This document shows, one piece after another, positions 46,541 through 54,767 of a stretch of DNA of 64,000 nt (the stretch's first letter is position 1; each line of letters opens with the position of its first letter). Under the pieces are notes generated by a model, which saw only the letters and a list, made by a program, of their open reading frames with translations, was not told where the DNA came from and did not search any database. The translations under genes and the position numbers were made by a program. Origin of the DNA: CAVVEQ01 sp963804865 (GTDB taxonomy: Bacteria > Chloroflexota > Anaerolineae > Anaerolineales > Anaerolineaceae); contig CAWDSH010000001.1 in the NCBI GenBank assembly GCA_963804865.1, forward strand, positions 744,001 through 808,000, written 5' to 3'.

Positions 46541-46579
46541 AGTGTAACAAGCGGTAGGCTTCAAAACAGGCTTCAAAAA
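46541..46579 (-). promoter_or_regulatory. Tandem-repeat, SARP-type promoter of the peptide operon
   Basis: On the minus strand two exact copies of TTTTGAAGCCT lie at a 12-bp period (a third partial copy, TTTTGCCAT, is upstream). The second repeat ends 9 nt before the -10 box TACACT (46546-46541), which is an extended -10 (TGTTACACT). There is no -35 box. SARP/BTAD activators bind heptamer direct repeats placed about 8 bp before the -10, so this is a good candidate target of the regulator encoded upstream. Confidence 0.6.
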
Positions 46580-46610
46580 TGGCAAAAATGCCAGTTTTTA
46601 AGAATATTTA

Positions 46611-46638
46611 AGCCACCTTACAAAATTGTAAGGTGGCT
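46611..46638 (-). terminator. Perfect hairpin after the STAND-BTAD regulator
   Basis: AGCCACCTTAC and GTAAGGTGGCT form an 11-bp perfect stem with a 6-nt loop about 48 nt after the regulator stop. The following minus-strand sequence is A/T-rich rather than a pure T run. It separates the regulator transcript from the peptide operon. Confidence 0.65.
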
Positions 46639-46685
46639 ATGCGAATTTTGCAAGCGATATTGAGGTTGAATTCCTTGAAACCTAT

Positions 46686-49600
46686 CTATTTTGTAATTAA
46701 TAATTCGTAGAGCTGACGTGTCTGTTGGGAAGGTGAAGTGCCTAGTTCATCATTTATAGCTTTTCGGCAGCGTTCGTATTCTTTTACAATCCCCGCTTGG
46801 TTTCCCATTGCTGCGTATGATCTCATAACTGTCCGGTATGCATTTTCATCCAAAGGTTCAGCTGCGATTACTCGCTGACTATAGCTGATCGCTTGTTCGT
46901 ATTGACCAAGCTCAAAACTCACCCGTGCAGCTTCAGATAATACAAAATGATGTTGCTTGCGCAAGTGCTCGCGTTCTGTGGCAACCCACGGGCTGCTGAT
47001 CTCGGGAAGAAAGATTCCCTTGTATACCCTCAATGCGTTTTTTATTTGTGACATCTTTTCTTCAAGATTATTTGTCCGCTGAATTTTAGATATTGCATCG
47101 AGAAATATTTCAACATCAAATTCATAATCCAGGTTCTGATTGAATGTATATGTTTCATTATCAAAGAGAATCACGTCACTTCCCAACGCCCGCCGGACTC
47201 TGTAAATTGTGTTTTTAAATCGCAAGCGTAGTTCATTGGCGCTGGAATTTGGCCAAAGTATCTCGCCGATGGCTTCTTTGGTCACACCCTCGGAATGGGA
47301 TACAACCAGCAGGAAGAAATCCCTCACTGATTGGGTCATCCAATCCCGGGTGGTCAGCGCCCGACCAGATACTTTAACCTGGATCTTTCCGAGGGTTCGA
47401 ATAATTATCTTGGCTGGGGCAAAAGGTACGATCATCAACTGACGGCGAATGGTTTTTCGGAGATATATGATCCGCTCATTCTGTTTGATGATTTCCTGAC
47501 AGAATTGCGTTAGAACCGATTCTGTTTTTTCATACTCCAATATTCGATCGATAATGGATCTGAATTTATTGCCCACGGCATAAATGATATTTTTATATTC
47601 ACCTTCGGCTTTTATGTTCTCCAAAGCCATGAATTGCTTTATTGATTTGGTTTTTTGACCTGATTCATACAACGCCAGCGCATATGCTACCTTGGAACGT
47701 AATTCTTCTATTAAGTGCCCGGAATGGGAATAAAAATCCATGACGCGAGCTAAAGTTGATGCAGCGATTTCATAATTTTTTACACTCATTTCGTTGAGAG
47801 CAAGCTGATAGTCGCATGCAATCTCTTGAATTTGCGAGTTGGATTCTTCAGCTCGTTTCAATGCACCAATATGAAATCCCCGGGCTTGCTCCATCCTGCT
47901 GTACAACCTGTTTAATTCGGATTCAGATAATTCAATATAAAATAACAGGTAATTATCTTCATTTTTCATTGCAATGATCCGCGCCTGGCGGAAAGCTTCT
48001 TCAGCCTCCTGAAATGCATTGAGGTCGAGGTACGCATCTCCCATGCTGGTTAGCGCATATGCCTCTGATGTTGGAATGCCCCCCAACCTGGAATACTCTA
48101 TGGATTGCTCAAAAGATCCGACTGCCAGTTCGTATTCTCCCAGGAGATGCTGCAGCCCGCCAAGATTATTTAATAAGGATGCCTGCCAGATGATATTGTG
48201 CGTCTTTCGAAAAAATTCCAGGGCAGATTCATAACACTTGGCTGCATCATTCAATCTCCCGGAGGATTTATATGCAGAAGCGGTTCTGAATTCCGCTTTC
48301 GCAAACGCCTCTATATCATTCAAGATTTGATATCGATGTTTGGCTGAGTCAAAAAATCGAATAGCATCATTTAATTTTCCCTGGCGGTAATAGATCTCTG
48401 CTTGTTCAAGATCCTTATCCGCAAGAACAAGTTTATTATTTTCCTGTGAGGTGACCAATTTCGTAGCATCGTTGATATCTTCTTGAGCCAGCTGGATATT
48501 TCCAAGGAGACGATACGATGTAGCTCTCCGCAATAACGCCCGCACAAGTAATCGATCAGGATCTTTCTTACGCAACATTTCGATAGCCTGGCTTAAATAC
48601 TCCAGGCCTTTGGTCACATTTCCCATGGATAAGGAAATCCCACCTCGCATTGATAAAAGAGCAGGATTATTTTTAATCGTTCGGTCTGGTAGATCATCAA
48701 TCCATTTCGATAAAGTTAAAAATCGACCATGGGAAATCAGGTCTGATCCAGCCCTTATGATCAGGTCTACGTTTTTGGCTTGACCTCCAAGTTTTTGTTG
48801 GAGCTCATAAGCACCTTCCCACTCACCTCTTCCACAGAGCAATTCCACCTGGTGGATTTGTATCGCCCTGGCTTCTTCTTCCCGCTCTGTAAGAATTTTT
48901 TTCTGAAGGAAGTCCCTGAAAAGATGATGATAGCGAAGATATAATCCCTCATCCCCAACAGGGAGTAGAAAGAGGTTCCTTTGTAAAGCCAGAGTCATCA
49001 AATCGGTCCAACTTTCGTCGACCTTTAAGGTTTTTCCGATCGTCTGCTCACATAAGCGGGCATTGAACTCTTCAAGTAAGGAAGTCCGCAGAAGAAAGTC
49101 CTGCATTCTGGGTTCTTGTTGTTCAAAGACTTGCTGGGCAAGATAATCATACAAATCGATACCAGAAATTCGTGCCAATCTTAATCTCTCGGCGATTTCA
49201 CCTTTGGTTGCCTGCGAGGAAAGCAATAACCCTGTGATCCAGCCTTCTGTATCCTCCGCCAATTGTTCAGCAATTGCACCGGAAATATCCATGCTGAAAT
49301 TTGAACGCAGTAATTCCTGAATTTCTGTGGGAAGAAAGGATAATTCCTGGAAACTCAGTCCACTCACATGGGAGCGTGCCACAAGGAGTGGCATATCCGG
49401 CAAAGCCAGTAACGTCCTTGATGCAGCAGCGATATGGCAATTCTCGTCCATCTCCTGGACAAATCTATTTACGAATTCAACAACATCCTTGCTGGGCTCC
49501 ACAAGGTGAAAATCATCAAGCACAATGACAAAATGCTCAACGATATGATCGATCATGTCATTGATGACAAGAGAAAGTGCTGTATTTAGATTGAATTGAT

Positions 49601-49928
49601 CCTGTGGCATGGATTGAATTGCTTCCATGCAATTTCGACCAAAACGGTGGAAACGATGATTTATGGATGCAATGAGGTGGGTGAGAAATCTCTGCGGATC
49701 CTGATCACTTGTATCTAACGACAACCAGCAAACAGGCATTTCTGTATGATGAGCGTAATCGATCAATAATGAGGTTTTTCCATATCCCGCTGGGGCGGTC
49801 ACGATCACAAGTTTATAATCACTGAGCCGATCCATTAATTCCAAAAGGCGTGGGCGGGAAAGCAATTCTGCCCTGCGCCTTGGGACAACGATTTTCGTGC
49901 GTGTGATCGGTATATTGAGTGATTGCAT
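46686..49928 (-). CDS. MalT-like STAND ATPase-TPR-BTAD transcriptional regulator
   Basis: 1080 aa. N-terminal STAND/NTPase module: Walker A VTAPAGYGKTSLLIDYA (about 43-59), Walker B FVIVLDDFHLV, and a MalT-like lid (LPVGDEGLYLRYHHLFRDFL). A long middle of TPR repeats (for example LNNLGGLQHLLGEYELAV) spans about 390-800. The C-terminal part has a winged helix (IIIRTLGKIQVKVSG, EAIGEILWPNSSANELRLRF) and a BTAD domain ending NDELGTSPSQQTRQLYELL. Such proteins are signal-gated transcription activators. Promoter TTGTTT-N17-TATAAT. The probable target is the peptide operon immediately downstream. Confidence 0.88.
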   Translation of the reverse strand: MQSLNIPITRTKIVVPRRRAELLSRPRLLELMDRLSDYKLVIVTAPAGYGKTSLLIDYAHHTEMPVCWLSLDTSDQDPQRFLTHLIASINHRFHRFGRNCMEAIQSMPQDQFNLNTALSLVINDMIDHIVEHFVIVLDDFHLVEPSKDVVEFVNRFVQEMDENCHIAAASRTLLALPDMPLLVARSHVSGLSFQELSFLPTEIQELLRSNFSMDISGAIAEQLAEDTEGWITGLLLSSQATKGEIAERLRLARISGIDLYDYLAQQVFEQQEPRMQDFLLRTSLLEEFNARLCEQTIGKTLKVDESWTDLMTLALQRNLFLLPVGDEGLYLRYHHLFRDFLQKKILTEREEEARAIQIHQVELLCGRGEWEGAYELQQKLGGQAKNVDLIIRAGSDLISHGRFLTLSKWIDDLPDRTIKNNPALLSMRGGISLSMGNVTKGLEYLSQAIEMLRKKDPDRLLVRALLRRATSYRLLGNIQLAQEDINDATKLVTSQENNKLVLADKDLEQAEIYYRQGKLNDAIRFFDSAKHRYQILNDIEAFAKAEFRTASAYKSSGRLNDAAKCYESALEFFRKTHNIIWQASLLNNLGGLQHLLGEYELAVGSFEQSIEYSRLGGIPTSEAYALTSMGDAYLDLNAFQEAEEAFRQARIIAMKNEDNYLLFYIELSESELNRLYSRMEQARGFHIGALKRAEESNSQIQEIACDYQLALNEMSVKNYEIAASTLARVMDFYSHSGHLIEELRSKVAYALALYESGQKTKSIKQFMALENIKAEGEYKNIIYAVGNKFRSIIDRILEYEKTESVLTQFCQEIIKQNERIIYLRKTIRRQLMIVPFAPAKIIIRTLGKIQVKVSGRALTTRDWMTQSVRDFFLLVVSHSEGVTKEAIGEILWPNSSANELRLRFKNTIYRVRRALGSDVILFDNETYTFNQNLDYEFDVEIFLDAISKIQRTNNLEEKMSQIKNALRVYKGIFLPEISSPWVATEREHLRKQHHFVLSEAARVSFELGQYEQAISYSQRVIAAEPLDENAYRTVMRSYAAMGNQAGIVKEYERCRKAINDELGTSPSQQTRQLYELLITK

Positions 49929-49977
49929 CAGTCAGAGCGGTGAGAGAGCACCAGATAAATCAATTCATTCATAGAAA

Positions 49978-50006
49978 ATTATAAGTTGATTAATACCACG
50001 AAACAA
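49978..50006 (-). promoter_or_regulatory. Promoter of the STAND-BTAD regulator
   Basis: Minus strand TTGTTT (50006-50001), 17-nt spacer, TATAAT (49983-49978). It leads into a leader of about 45 nt with no obvious Shine-Dalgarno sequence. Confidence 0.65.
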
Positions 50007-50014
50007 CCATTTCC

Positions 50015-50043
50015 TTGACGTGTCTTTTTTCGCATGCTATATT
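50015..50043 (+). promoter_or_regulatory. Promoter of the SAM hydrolase-type gene
   Basis: TTGACG (50015-50020), 17-nt spacer, TATATT (50038-50043). It is divergent from the regulator promoter, with the two -35 boxes only 8 nt apart. Confidence 0.7.
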
Positions 50044-50073
50044 CCCTTCAATTGATTGAAAAAAGAGAACCAC

Positions 50074-50865
50074 TTGAAAAATATCGCTCTTCTTACCGAT
50101 TTCGGATACCAGGACGAATATGTTGGCGTTATGAAAGGTGTGATCCTGGGGATCTCTCCAGATGCTAGAATCATCGATCTATGCCACTCCATCACACCTC
50201 AATCCATTCAACAAGCCTCCTTATTACTTCAAAGATCCTATCAATTCTTCCCGAAAGAGACTATTTTCTGTTGCGTGGTGGATCCTGAAGTTGGAACATC
50301 ACGAAAGCCTCTTGCAGTCAGAGCCGGAGATTGGCTTTTTGTGGGACCAGACAATGGGCTCTTTTCGCCAGTCATTGCTGTTGCCAAGGCTTCCGGGACA
50401 TTAGTGGATCTGATCGTTCTCGATCAACCCAAGTATTGGCTTGAAAAAATAGGAAGAAGTTTTCATGGTCGGGATATTTTTGCACCCGTATCTGCCCACC
50501 TGGCGAATGGGGTCCCTTTGCCACTATTGGGATCCAGCACTAAAAGTTTTAAGGAACAGGATCTCCCTAACCCTCAACAGGTGGAAAATGGATGGGAGGG
50601 AACCATCCTCCACATTGATCATTTTGGTAATTGTTCCACTAATCTTTCATCAGAGATCCTCAAAACTGTAACTAATCCTCGTCTGATCTTCAATGATCAT
50701 CAAATCGATAGACTTACTCAAACATTTGGAGAAGCAAATCCCGGCGAGTCGATCATGATGCTCGATAGTTCAGACCATCTCAGTATTTGCGTCGTGAATG
50801 GCAATGCTCAGGAAACTTTCAACCTGAAACTGGGAGACTCTGTCAGGCTGATCGAAAAGATTTAG
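50074..50865 (+). CDS. SAM hydroxide adenosyltransferase family protein (DUF62)
   Basis: 263 aa. IALLTDFGYQDEYVGVMKGV at the N-terminus, DLCHSITPQSI, CVVDPEVGTSRK, VGPDNGLFSP and FHGRDIFAPVSAHLANG define the family that hydrolyses S-adenosylmethionine to adenosine and methionine and is related to bacterial fluorinase. The C-terminal domain contains HIDHFGNCSTNL. The TTG at 50074 is chosen over the TTG at 50056 because the N-terminus then matches the family and AAAGAGA lies just upstream. Confidence 0.85.
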   Translation: MKNIALLTDFGYQDEYVGVMKGVILGISPDARIIDLCHSITPQSIQQASLLLQRSYQFFPKETIFCCVVDPEVGTSRKPLAVRAGDWLFVGPDNGLFSPVIAVAKASGTLVDLIVLDQPKYWLEKIGRSFHGRDIFAPVSAHLANGVPLPLLGSSTKSFKEQDLPNPQQVENGWEGTILHIDHFGNCSTNLSSEILKTVTNPRLIFNDHQIDRLTQTFGEANPGESIMMLDSSDHLSICVVNGNAQETFNLKLGDSVRLIEKI

Positions 50866-50885
50866 CAGTCGTACGAAAATCCGGT

Positions 50886-51434
50886 TTACCAGAATGGAAG
50901 CAGTTTTAATATCGTCGATCCGCCATAAGCGAATAACATCATCTTAACAACTTTTCCTAGCCAGCTCCAGAGCAGGAATCGCCACCAGGGCATTTTCAGG
51001 GCACCCGCGACAATCCCACCAATATCAAAAACCGGGTTGGGGACAGCCGCCAAAACAAAGATTGTTATATCTCCATATTTTTTAATCCACCGTTCCAACC
51101 GCTCATACCATACCCGGTTCTCGATAACAGCCTGCCCGCTGTATCCTGCAAGATAACCGGATAATTCCCCCAGAGCTGCTCCGCTTCCGGCTGCCATCGC
51201 CACCCAGAATGGCTGGAAAACCGCTCCCATCGCGGAAGTGAATAATACTCCAGGAACTGGCAGGATCAAGGTGGCATTGGCAAGCAACGAAACCAGGAAA
51301 ATACCCGGGTAGCCAAATGCTTCCAATTTCTTGACTTCATTTCGATAAATAAACAGGGTAACGGTTAGAAGAAGAACAAAGATTAGGGCAGCGATCCTGG
51401 TGATTTTCGACCGGGCGCTGCCTTCTTTTTTCAT
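50886..51434 (-). CDS. VTT/DedA-like membrane protein
   Basis: 182 aa with 4-5 hydrophobic segments. The VTT (SNARE-associated/DedA) core is seen in ANATLILPVPGVLFTSAMG, a central GELSGYLAGYSGQ and AAVPNPVFDIGGIVAGAL. Family members move or flip phospholipids. The ATG overlaps the udk stop (TAATG), so the pair is cotranscribed. Confidence 0.8.
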   Translation of the reverse strand: MKKEGSARSKITRIAALIFVLLLTVTLFIYRNEVKKLEAFGYPGIFLVSLLANATLILPVPGVLFTSAMGAVFQPFWVAMAAGSGAALGELSGYLAGYSGQAVIENRVWYERLERWIKKYGDITIFVLAAVPNPVFDIGGIVAGALKMPWWRFLLWSWLGKVVKMMLFAYGGSTILKLLPFW

Positions 51435-52075
51435 TAACTTTCCTCTTCGGTTTGCAGCAGTGATTCCACCCTGGCAATTACAATATCCAGCGCAACAGTA
51501 TTCAAACCACCCTCAGGGATGATGATATCCGCGTATCGTTTGGAAGGTTCCACAAATTCAAGGTGCATCGGCCTCACCGTTGTTAAATATTGTTTTACAA
51601 CGGTCTCCATGGATCGGCCGCGTTCCGCGATATCCCGTTCCAATCTCCGGATGAAACGCAAATCAGGGTCGGTATCCACAAAGATCTTGACATCAAATAG
51701 TTCCCGCAAACGCGGTTCCGCAAAAATTAGAATCCCTTCAACAATGATCACCCGTTGTGGATTTACCCGGATTGTTTTATCCGTGCGTGAATGCCGCGTA
51801 AAATCATATATTGGCAATTCAACGGGTCGCCATGATTTAAGTGTCTGAATATGATCGATCAATAATTCAGTCTCGAGCGATTCGGGATGGTCAAAGTTGA
51901 TTTGGGCACGCTGCGTGGGAGGTAGTTTACTCAAATCGCGATAGTAGGCGTCGTGTGGAAGGTAGGCAATGCGGTGCGCACCCACTTTTTCGAGAATCAC
52001 ATTGGCAACGGTGGTCTTACCGGAACCTGATCCACCGGCGATGGCAATCACAAGGGGAGGAGTTCGAGGGGACAT
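51434..52075 (-). CDS. udk: Uridine kinase
   Basis: 213 aa. Phosphorylates uridine/cytidine for pyrimidine salvage. P-loop IAGGSGSGKTTVANVI at the N-terminus, LPHDAYYRD, FDHPESLETELL, PIYDFTRHSR, VIIVEGILIF and RFIRRLERDIAERGRS are classic. TATAAT lies 6 nt before the ATG and there is no ribosome site, so it is probably leaderless. Confidence 0.95.
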   Translation of the reverse strand: MSPRTPPLVIAIAGGSGSGKTTVANVILEKVGAHRIAYLPHDAYYRDLSKLPPTQRAQINFDHPESLETELLIDHIQTLKSWRPVELPIYDFTRHSRTDKTIRVNPQRVIIVEGILIFAEPRLRELFDVKIFVDTDPDLRFIRRLERDIAERGRSMETVVKQYLTTVRPMHLEFVEPSKRYADIIIPEGGLNTVALDIVIARVESLLQTEEES

Positions 52076-52081
52076 GAAAAA

Positions 52082-52087
52082 ATTATA
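52082..52087 (-). promoter_or_regulatory. -10 box immediately upstream of the udk ATG (leaderless promoter)
   Basis: Minus-strand TATAAT is followed by TTTTTC and then the ATG at 52075. Confidence 0.65.
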
Positions 52088-52133
52088 CCCGATTCAGGAT
52101 TTCTTCCCTCCATTATTCGGGTAGAATCAATGG

Positions 52134-52206
52134 AGCCACCGATGGGATTCGGACCCATGACCTGGCGTTTACGAAACGTCTGCTCTACCAACTGAGCTAC
52201 GGTGGC
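52134..52206 (-). tRNA. tRNA-Thr (anticodon CGU)
   Basis: 73 nt plus no encoded CCA. Acceptor GCCACCG pairs with CGGTGGC; the D arm GCTC/GAGC, 5-nt variable loop and T stem ATGGG/CCCAT are complete. The anticodon loop TTCGTAA gives CGU, reading ACG. Two departures from consensus: an A28-C42 mismatch in the anticodon stem, and C instead of T at position 55 (loop TCCGAAT). Confidence 0.9.
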
Positions 52207-52215
52207 GTGGCTGGG

Positions 52216-52245
52216 ATTATAACCGTAGAAAAGCCAATCAGGCAA
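52216..52245 (-). promoter_or_regulatory. tRNA-Thr promoter
   Basis: Minus strand TTGCCT (52245-52240), 18-nt spacer, TATAAT (52221-52216), 9 nt before the mature tRNA 5' end. Confidence 0.65.
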
Positions 52246-52253
52246 GATTATCC

Positions 52254-53498
52254 ATGAATATCGCCATGCTTTCCTATCACACCTGCCCCCTGGCAACGCT
52301 GGGAGGTAAGGATACTGGCGGCATGAACGTCTATGTCCGCGAATTGACCCATCACCTGGGCAGCCTGGGAGTGCACGTGGATGTTTTCACCCGATCGCAA
52401 GATGAACATGTCCCGCATGTCTTGCACGATCTTGGCTATGGAAACCGGGTTGTTCATATTCCAGCAGGCCCTGAGGTTCCCCTTTCGAAGCAGGAATTGA
52501 CACAATATATCAATGACTTCGCCAATGGTATTGAGAAATTCGCAGACGAAAAAGGATTGAAGTACGATCTCATTCACAGCCATTATTGGATGTCAGGAAT
52601 GGCTGCACAAATCCTTAAGACCGATTGGAAAATCCCTGTCATCCAGATGTTTCATACCCTCGGGGAGATGAAGAACCGGATTGCCCGCAGTGACTCTGAA
52701 CGGGAAAGCCAGTCACGGATTGACGGCGAGAAAATTATCATGGACATGGCGGATCGTATCATCATTTCAACCCCCGCTGAGCAATCACAGATGGAATTCC
52801 TTTATCGCGCAGACAGTCAAAAAATGATCATCATCCCACCCGGCGTGGATACCAGCCGCTTCTATAAAATCCCTAATGATGAAGCCCGTGCGGTCATTGG
52901 AGTTCCTGCCGGCGATTGCATGATCCTTTATGTTGGCCGGATCGAGCCGCTAAAAGGGGTTGAGACACTGATCAGAGCCATTTCGATCATGGAAAAAAAT
53001 GGGATCATGCATACCTGCCCGCATTACCTGACCATCATCGGTGGTGACCCTGATGCCAGCCCGGAAAATATGAACGCGGAAATGAAACGGCTCCAGGAAC
53101 TTAGCACAGAACTGGGCATAAATGATCTGATCATCTTTCTTGGTAAACGCAGCCAGGATACCCTTCCCTATTATTATTCTGCTGCACAGATCGTTGTAGT
53201 CCCATCACATTACGAATCATTTGGTATGGTTGCGCTTGAAGCCATGGCTTGCGGTACACCAGTCGTGGCTTCACAGGTGGGAGGATTGGCATTTCTGGTC
53301 CAGGAAGGCGTGACCGGTTACGTAATCCCCGATGATGACCCTCATATCCTGGTCGATCGATTAACCCGTCTAATAAAACAACCGGATCTCCGTAAACAAA
53401 TGGGGCAGCAGGCTATTGAAGTTGCCAAATCATATGATTGGACGAAAATATCCGCCCGGATACTGGATGTCTATAAGGATTTACTGAACGTCAAATAA
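52254..53498 (+). CDS. Family 4 glycosyltransferase (MshA/sucrose-phosphate-synthase-like)
   Basis: 414 aa, GT-B fold. N-terminal LGGKDTGGMNVYVRELTHHL and DLIHSHYWMSGM are typical of the MshA/SPS type. The C-terminal half has PPGVDTSRFY, LYVGRIEPLKGVETLI and the sugar-nucleotide site SHYESFGMVALEAMACGTPVV with the E-x7-E pattern. The acceptor is unknown. No clear ribosome site precedes the ATG. The gene overlaps the tRNA-Thr promoter region on the other strand. Confidence 0.85.
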   Translation: MNIAMLSYHTCPLATLGGKDTGGMNVYVRELTHHLGSLGVHVDVFTRSQDEHVPHVLHDLGYGNRVVHIPAGPEVPLSKQELTQYINDFANGIEKFADEKGLKYDLIHSHYWMSGMAAQILKTDWKIPVIQMFHTLGEMKNRIARSDSERESQSRIDGEKIIMDMADRIIISTPAEQSQMEFLYRADSQKMIIIPPGVDTSRFYKIPNDEARAVIGVPAGDCMILYVGRIEPLKGVETLIRAISIMEKNGIMHTCPHYLTIIGGDPDASPENMNAEMKRLQELSTELGINDLIIFLGKRSQDTLPYYYSAAQIVVVPSHYESFGMVALEAMACGTPVVASQVGGLAFLVQEGVTGYVIPDDDPHILVDRLTRLIKQPDLRKQMGQQAIEVAKSYDWTKISARILDVYKDLLNVK

Positions 53499-53526
53499 TA
53501 TTCATATGGTTTTTGGGTCGGAGAAT

Positions 53527-54702
53527 TCAACCATCTTTTTTTATTCCCCGCTGGACTGCTTTTCGCCCAAATCTTTCCTGGATTTCATCAACGGCTTCCA
53601 ATAAACGCCGTTCTTTATCACTCTTGGTTTCCCATAACGGCAGCTGATGGAAAGCAGGTATAAGGTTACATACTCCTACCCCAATCAATCTGACCTGTTT
53701 ACCTTCCTGCCACACATCATCAAACATTGCAATCGCTTCCTGCAGGATCAATTGATCCTGGTCAACGGGTTGGCTTAAAGTGACCTGACGTGTCATCGTT
53801 GTAAAATCAGGCCAGCGAATTTTCAATCGCACGGTACTTCCCACCACTTCCGATTTTCGCAATCTTCTTCCCACTTGAAATGTCAGGGAACGCAGAGTGT
53901 CCATTAATACTGTTTTATTACTTATATCCTTATCAAAAGTCACTTCCTGGCTGACGGATTTGGCTTCGTGCTCCGTGATGATCGGGCTATCATCTATTCC
54001 TTTGGAGCGGCGGATAAGATCATATCCATATTTTCCAAATCTCTTGATGAATACCTGCTCATTTTCATTATATAAATCACCTATTAAGTACATCCCGATT
54101 TTCGCAAGTTCAGCCTCGGTCTTGGGTCCGACTCCCCATATTGCTCTTACAGGAAGGGGCGCGAGAAATTCAGCTTCCTTCCCGGGTTCCACCACCGTGA
54201 TCGCCCTGGGTGGTGAAATCCCCTTATGTTGTGCTTTCCCGTAATCGGTCGCCACTTTGGCGACTAATTTATTGGATGCGACACCAATGGAACATGGCAG
54301 GTGTGTATCCGATTGGATATCCTGTTGAAGCTTTTGGGCTATGGATAATCCGCTCTGTGGCAGGTCGCTCACGTCGATGAACGCCTCATCGATTGATACC
54401 TGTTCCACGAGAGGAGTTAATCGACTGATTATTTCCATCACTTGATCTGATTTTTCACCGTAAAGCCGATGCCTTCCATGCAGAATAATCAAGTCAGGAC
54501 ATAGGCGTAACGCCTGCCCGGTCGGCATGGCGGAATGGACTCCCCTTTGCCTGGCAGCATACGAACACGAGGCCACCACACCTCGCTCACCAGGTTTTCC
54601 CCCCACAGCAAAAGGTTTTCCCACCAGGGATGGATCCTCCAATTCCTCAACTGAACAGAAGAATGCATCCAGGTCGATATGCAGGATCTTTCGAGCTGAC
54701 AT
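53527..54702 (-). CDS. dinB: DNA polymerase IV
   Basis: 391 aa Y-family translesion polymerase. ILHIDLDAFFCSVEELEDP (first metal-binding Asp), CSYAARQRGVHSAMP, VSIDEAFIDVSDL (second Asp-Glu pair), IGVASNKLVAKVATD and the HhH region PVRAIWGVGPKTEAELAKIG are present; a little-finger domain follows. TATAAT lies 7 nt before the ATG and no ribosome site is seen, so it is probably leaderless. Confidence 0.94.
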   Translation of the reverse strand: MSARKILHIDLDAFFCSVEELEDPSLVGKPFAVGGKPGERGVVASCSYAARQRGVHSAMPTGQALRLCPDLIILHGRHRLYGEKSDQVMEIISRLTPLVEQVSIDEAFIDVSDLPQSGLSIAQKLQQDIQSDTHLPCSIGVASNKLVAKVATDYGKAQHKGISPPRAITVVEPGKEAEFLAPLPVRAIWGVGPKTEAELAKIGMYLIGDLYNENEQVFIKRFGKYGYDLIRRSKGIDDSPIITEHEAKSVSQEVTFDKDISNKTVLMDTLRSLTFQVGRRLRKSEVVGSTVRLKIRWPDFTTMTRQVTLSQPVDQDQLILQEAIAMFDDVWQEGKQVRLIGVGVCNLIPAFHQLPLWETKSDKERRLLEAVDEIQERFGRKAVQRGIKKDG

Positions 54703-54709
54703 TATTATT

Positions 54710-54715
54710 ATTATA
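54710..54715 (-). promoter_or_regulatory. -10 box immediately upstream of the dinB ATG (leaderless promoter)
   Basis: Minus-strand CTATAAT is followed by AATAATA and then the ATG at 54702. Confidence 0.6.
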
Positions 54716-54767
54716 GCGAGAAGCTATTTCCAGTGGCTATGGTAAACTTTGAAGAATTGGAATCAAA

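Noticed and set aside
46575..46599. Small hairpin TGGCA/TGCCA as an extra terminator
   Set aside because: The stem is only 5 bp plus A-T pairs, and the region is better explained by the repeated operator-like units.
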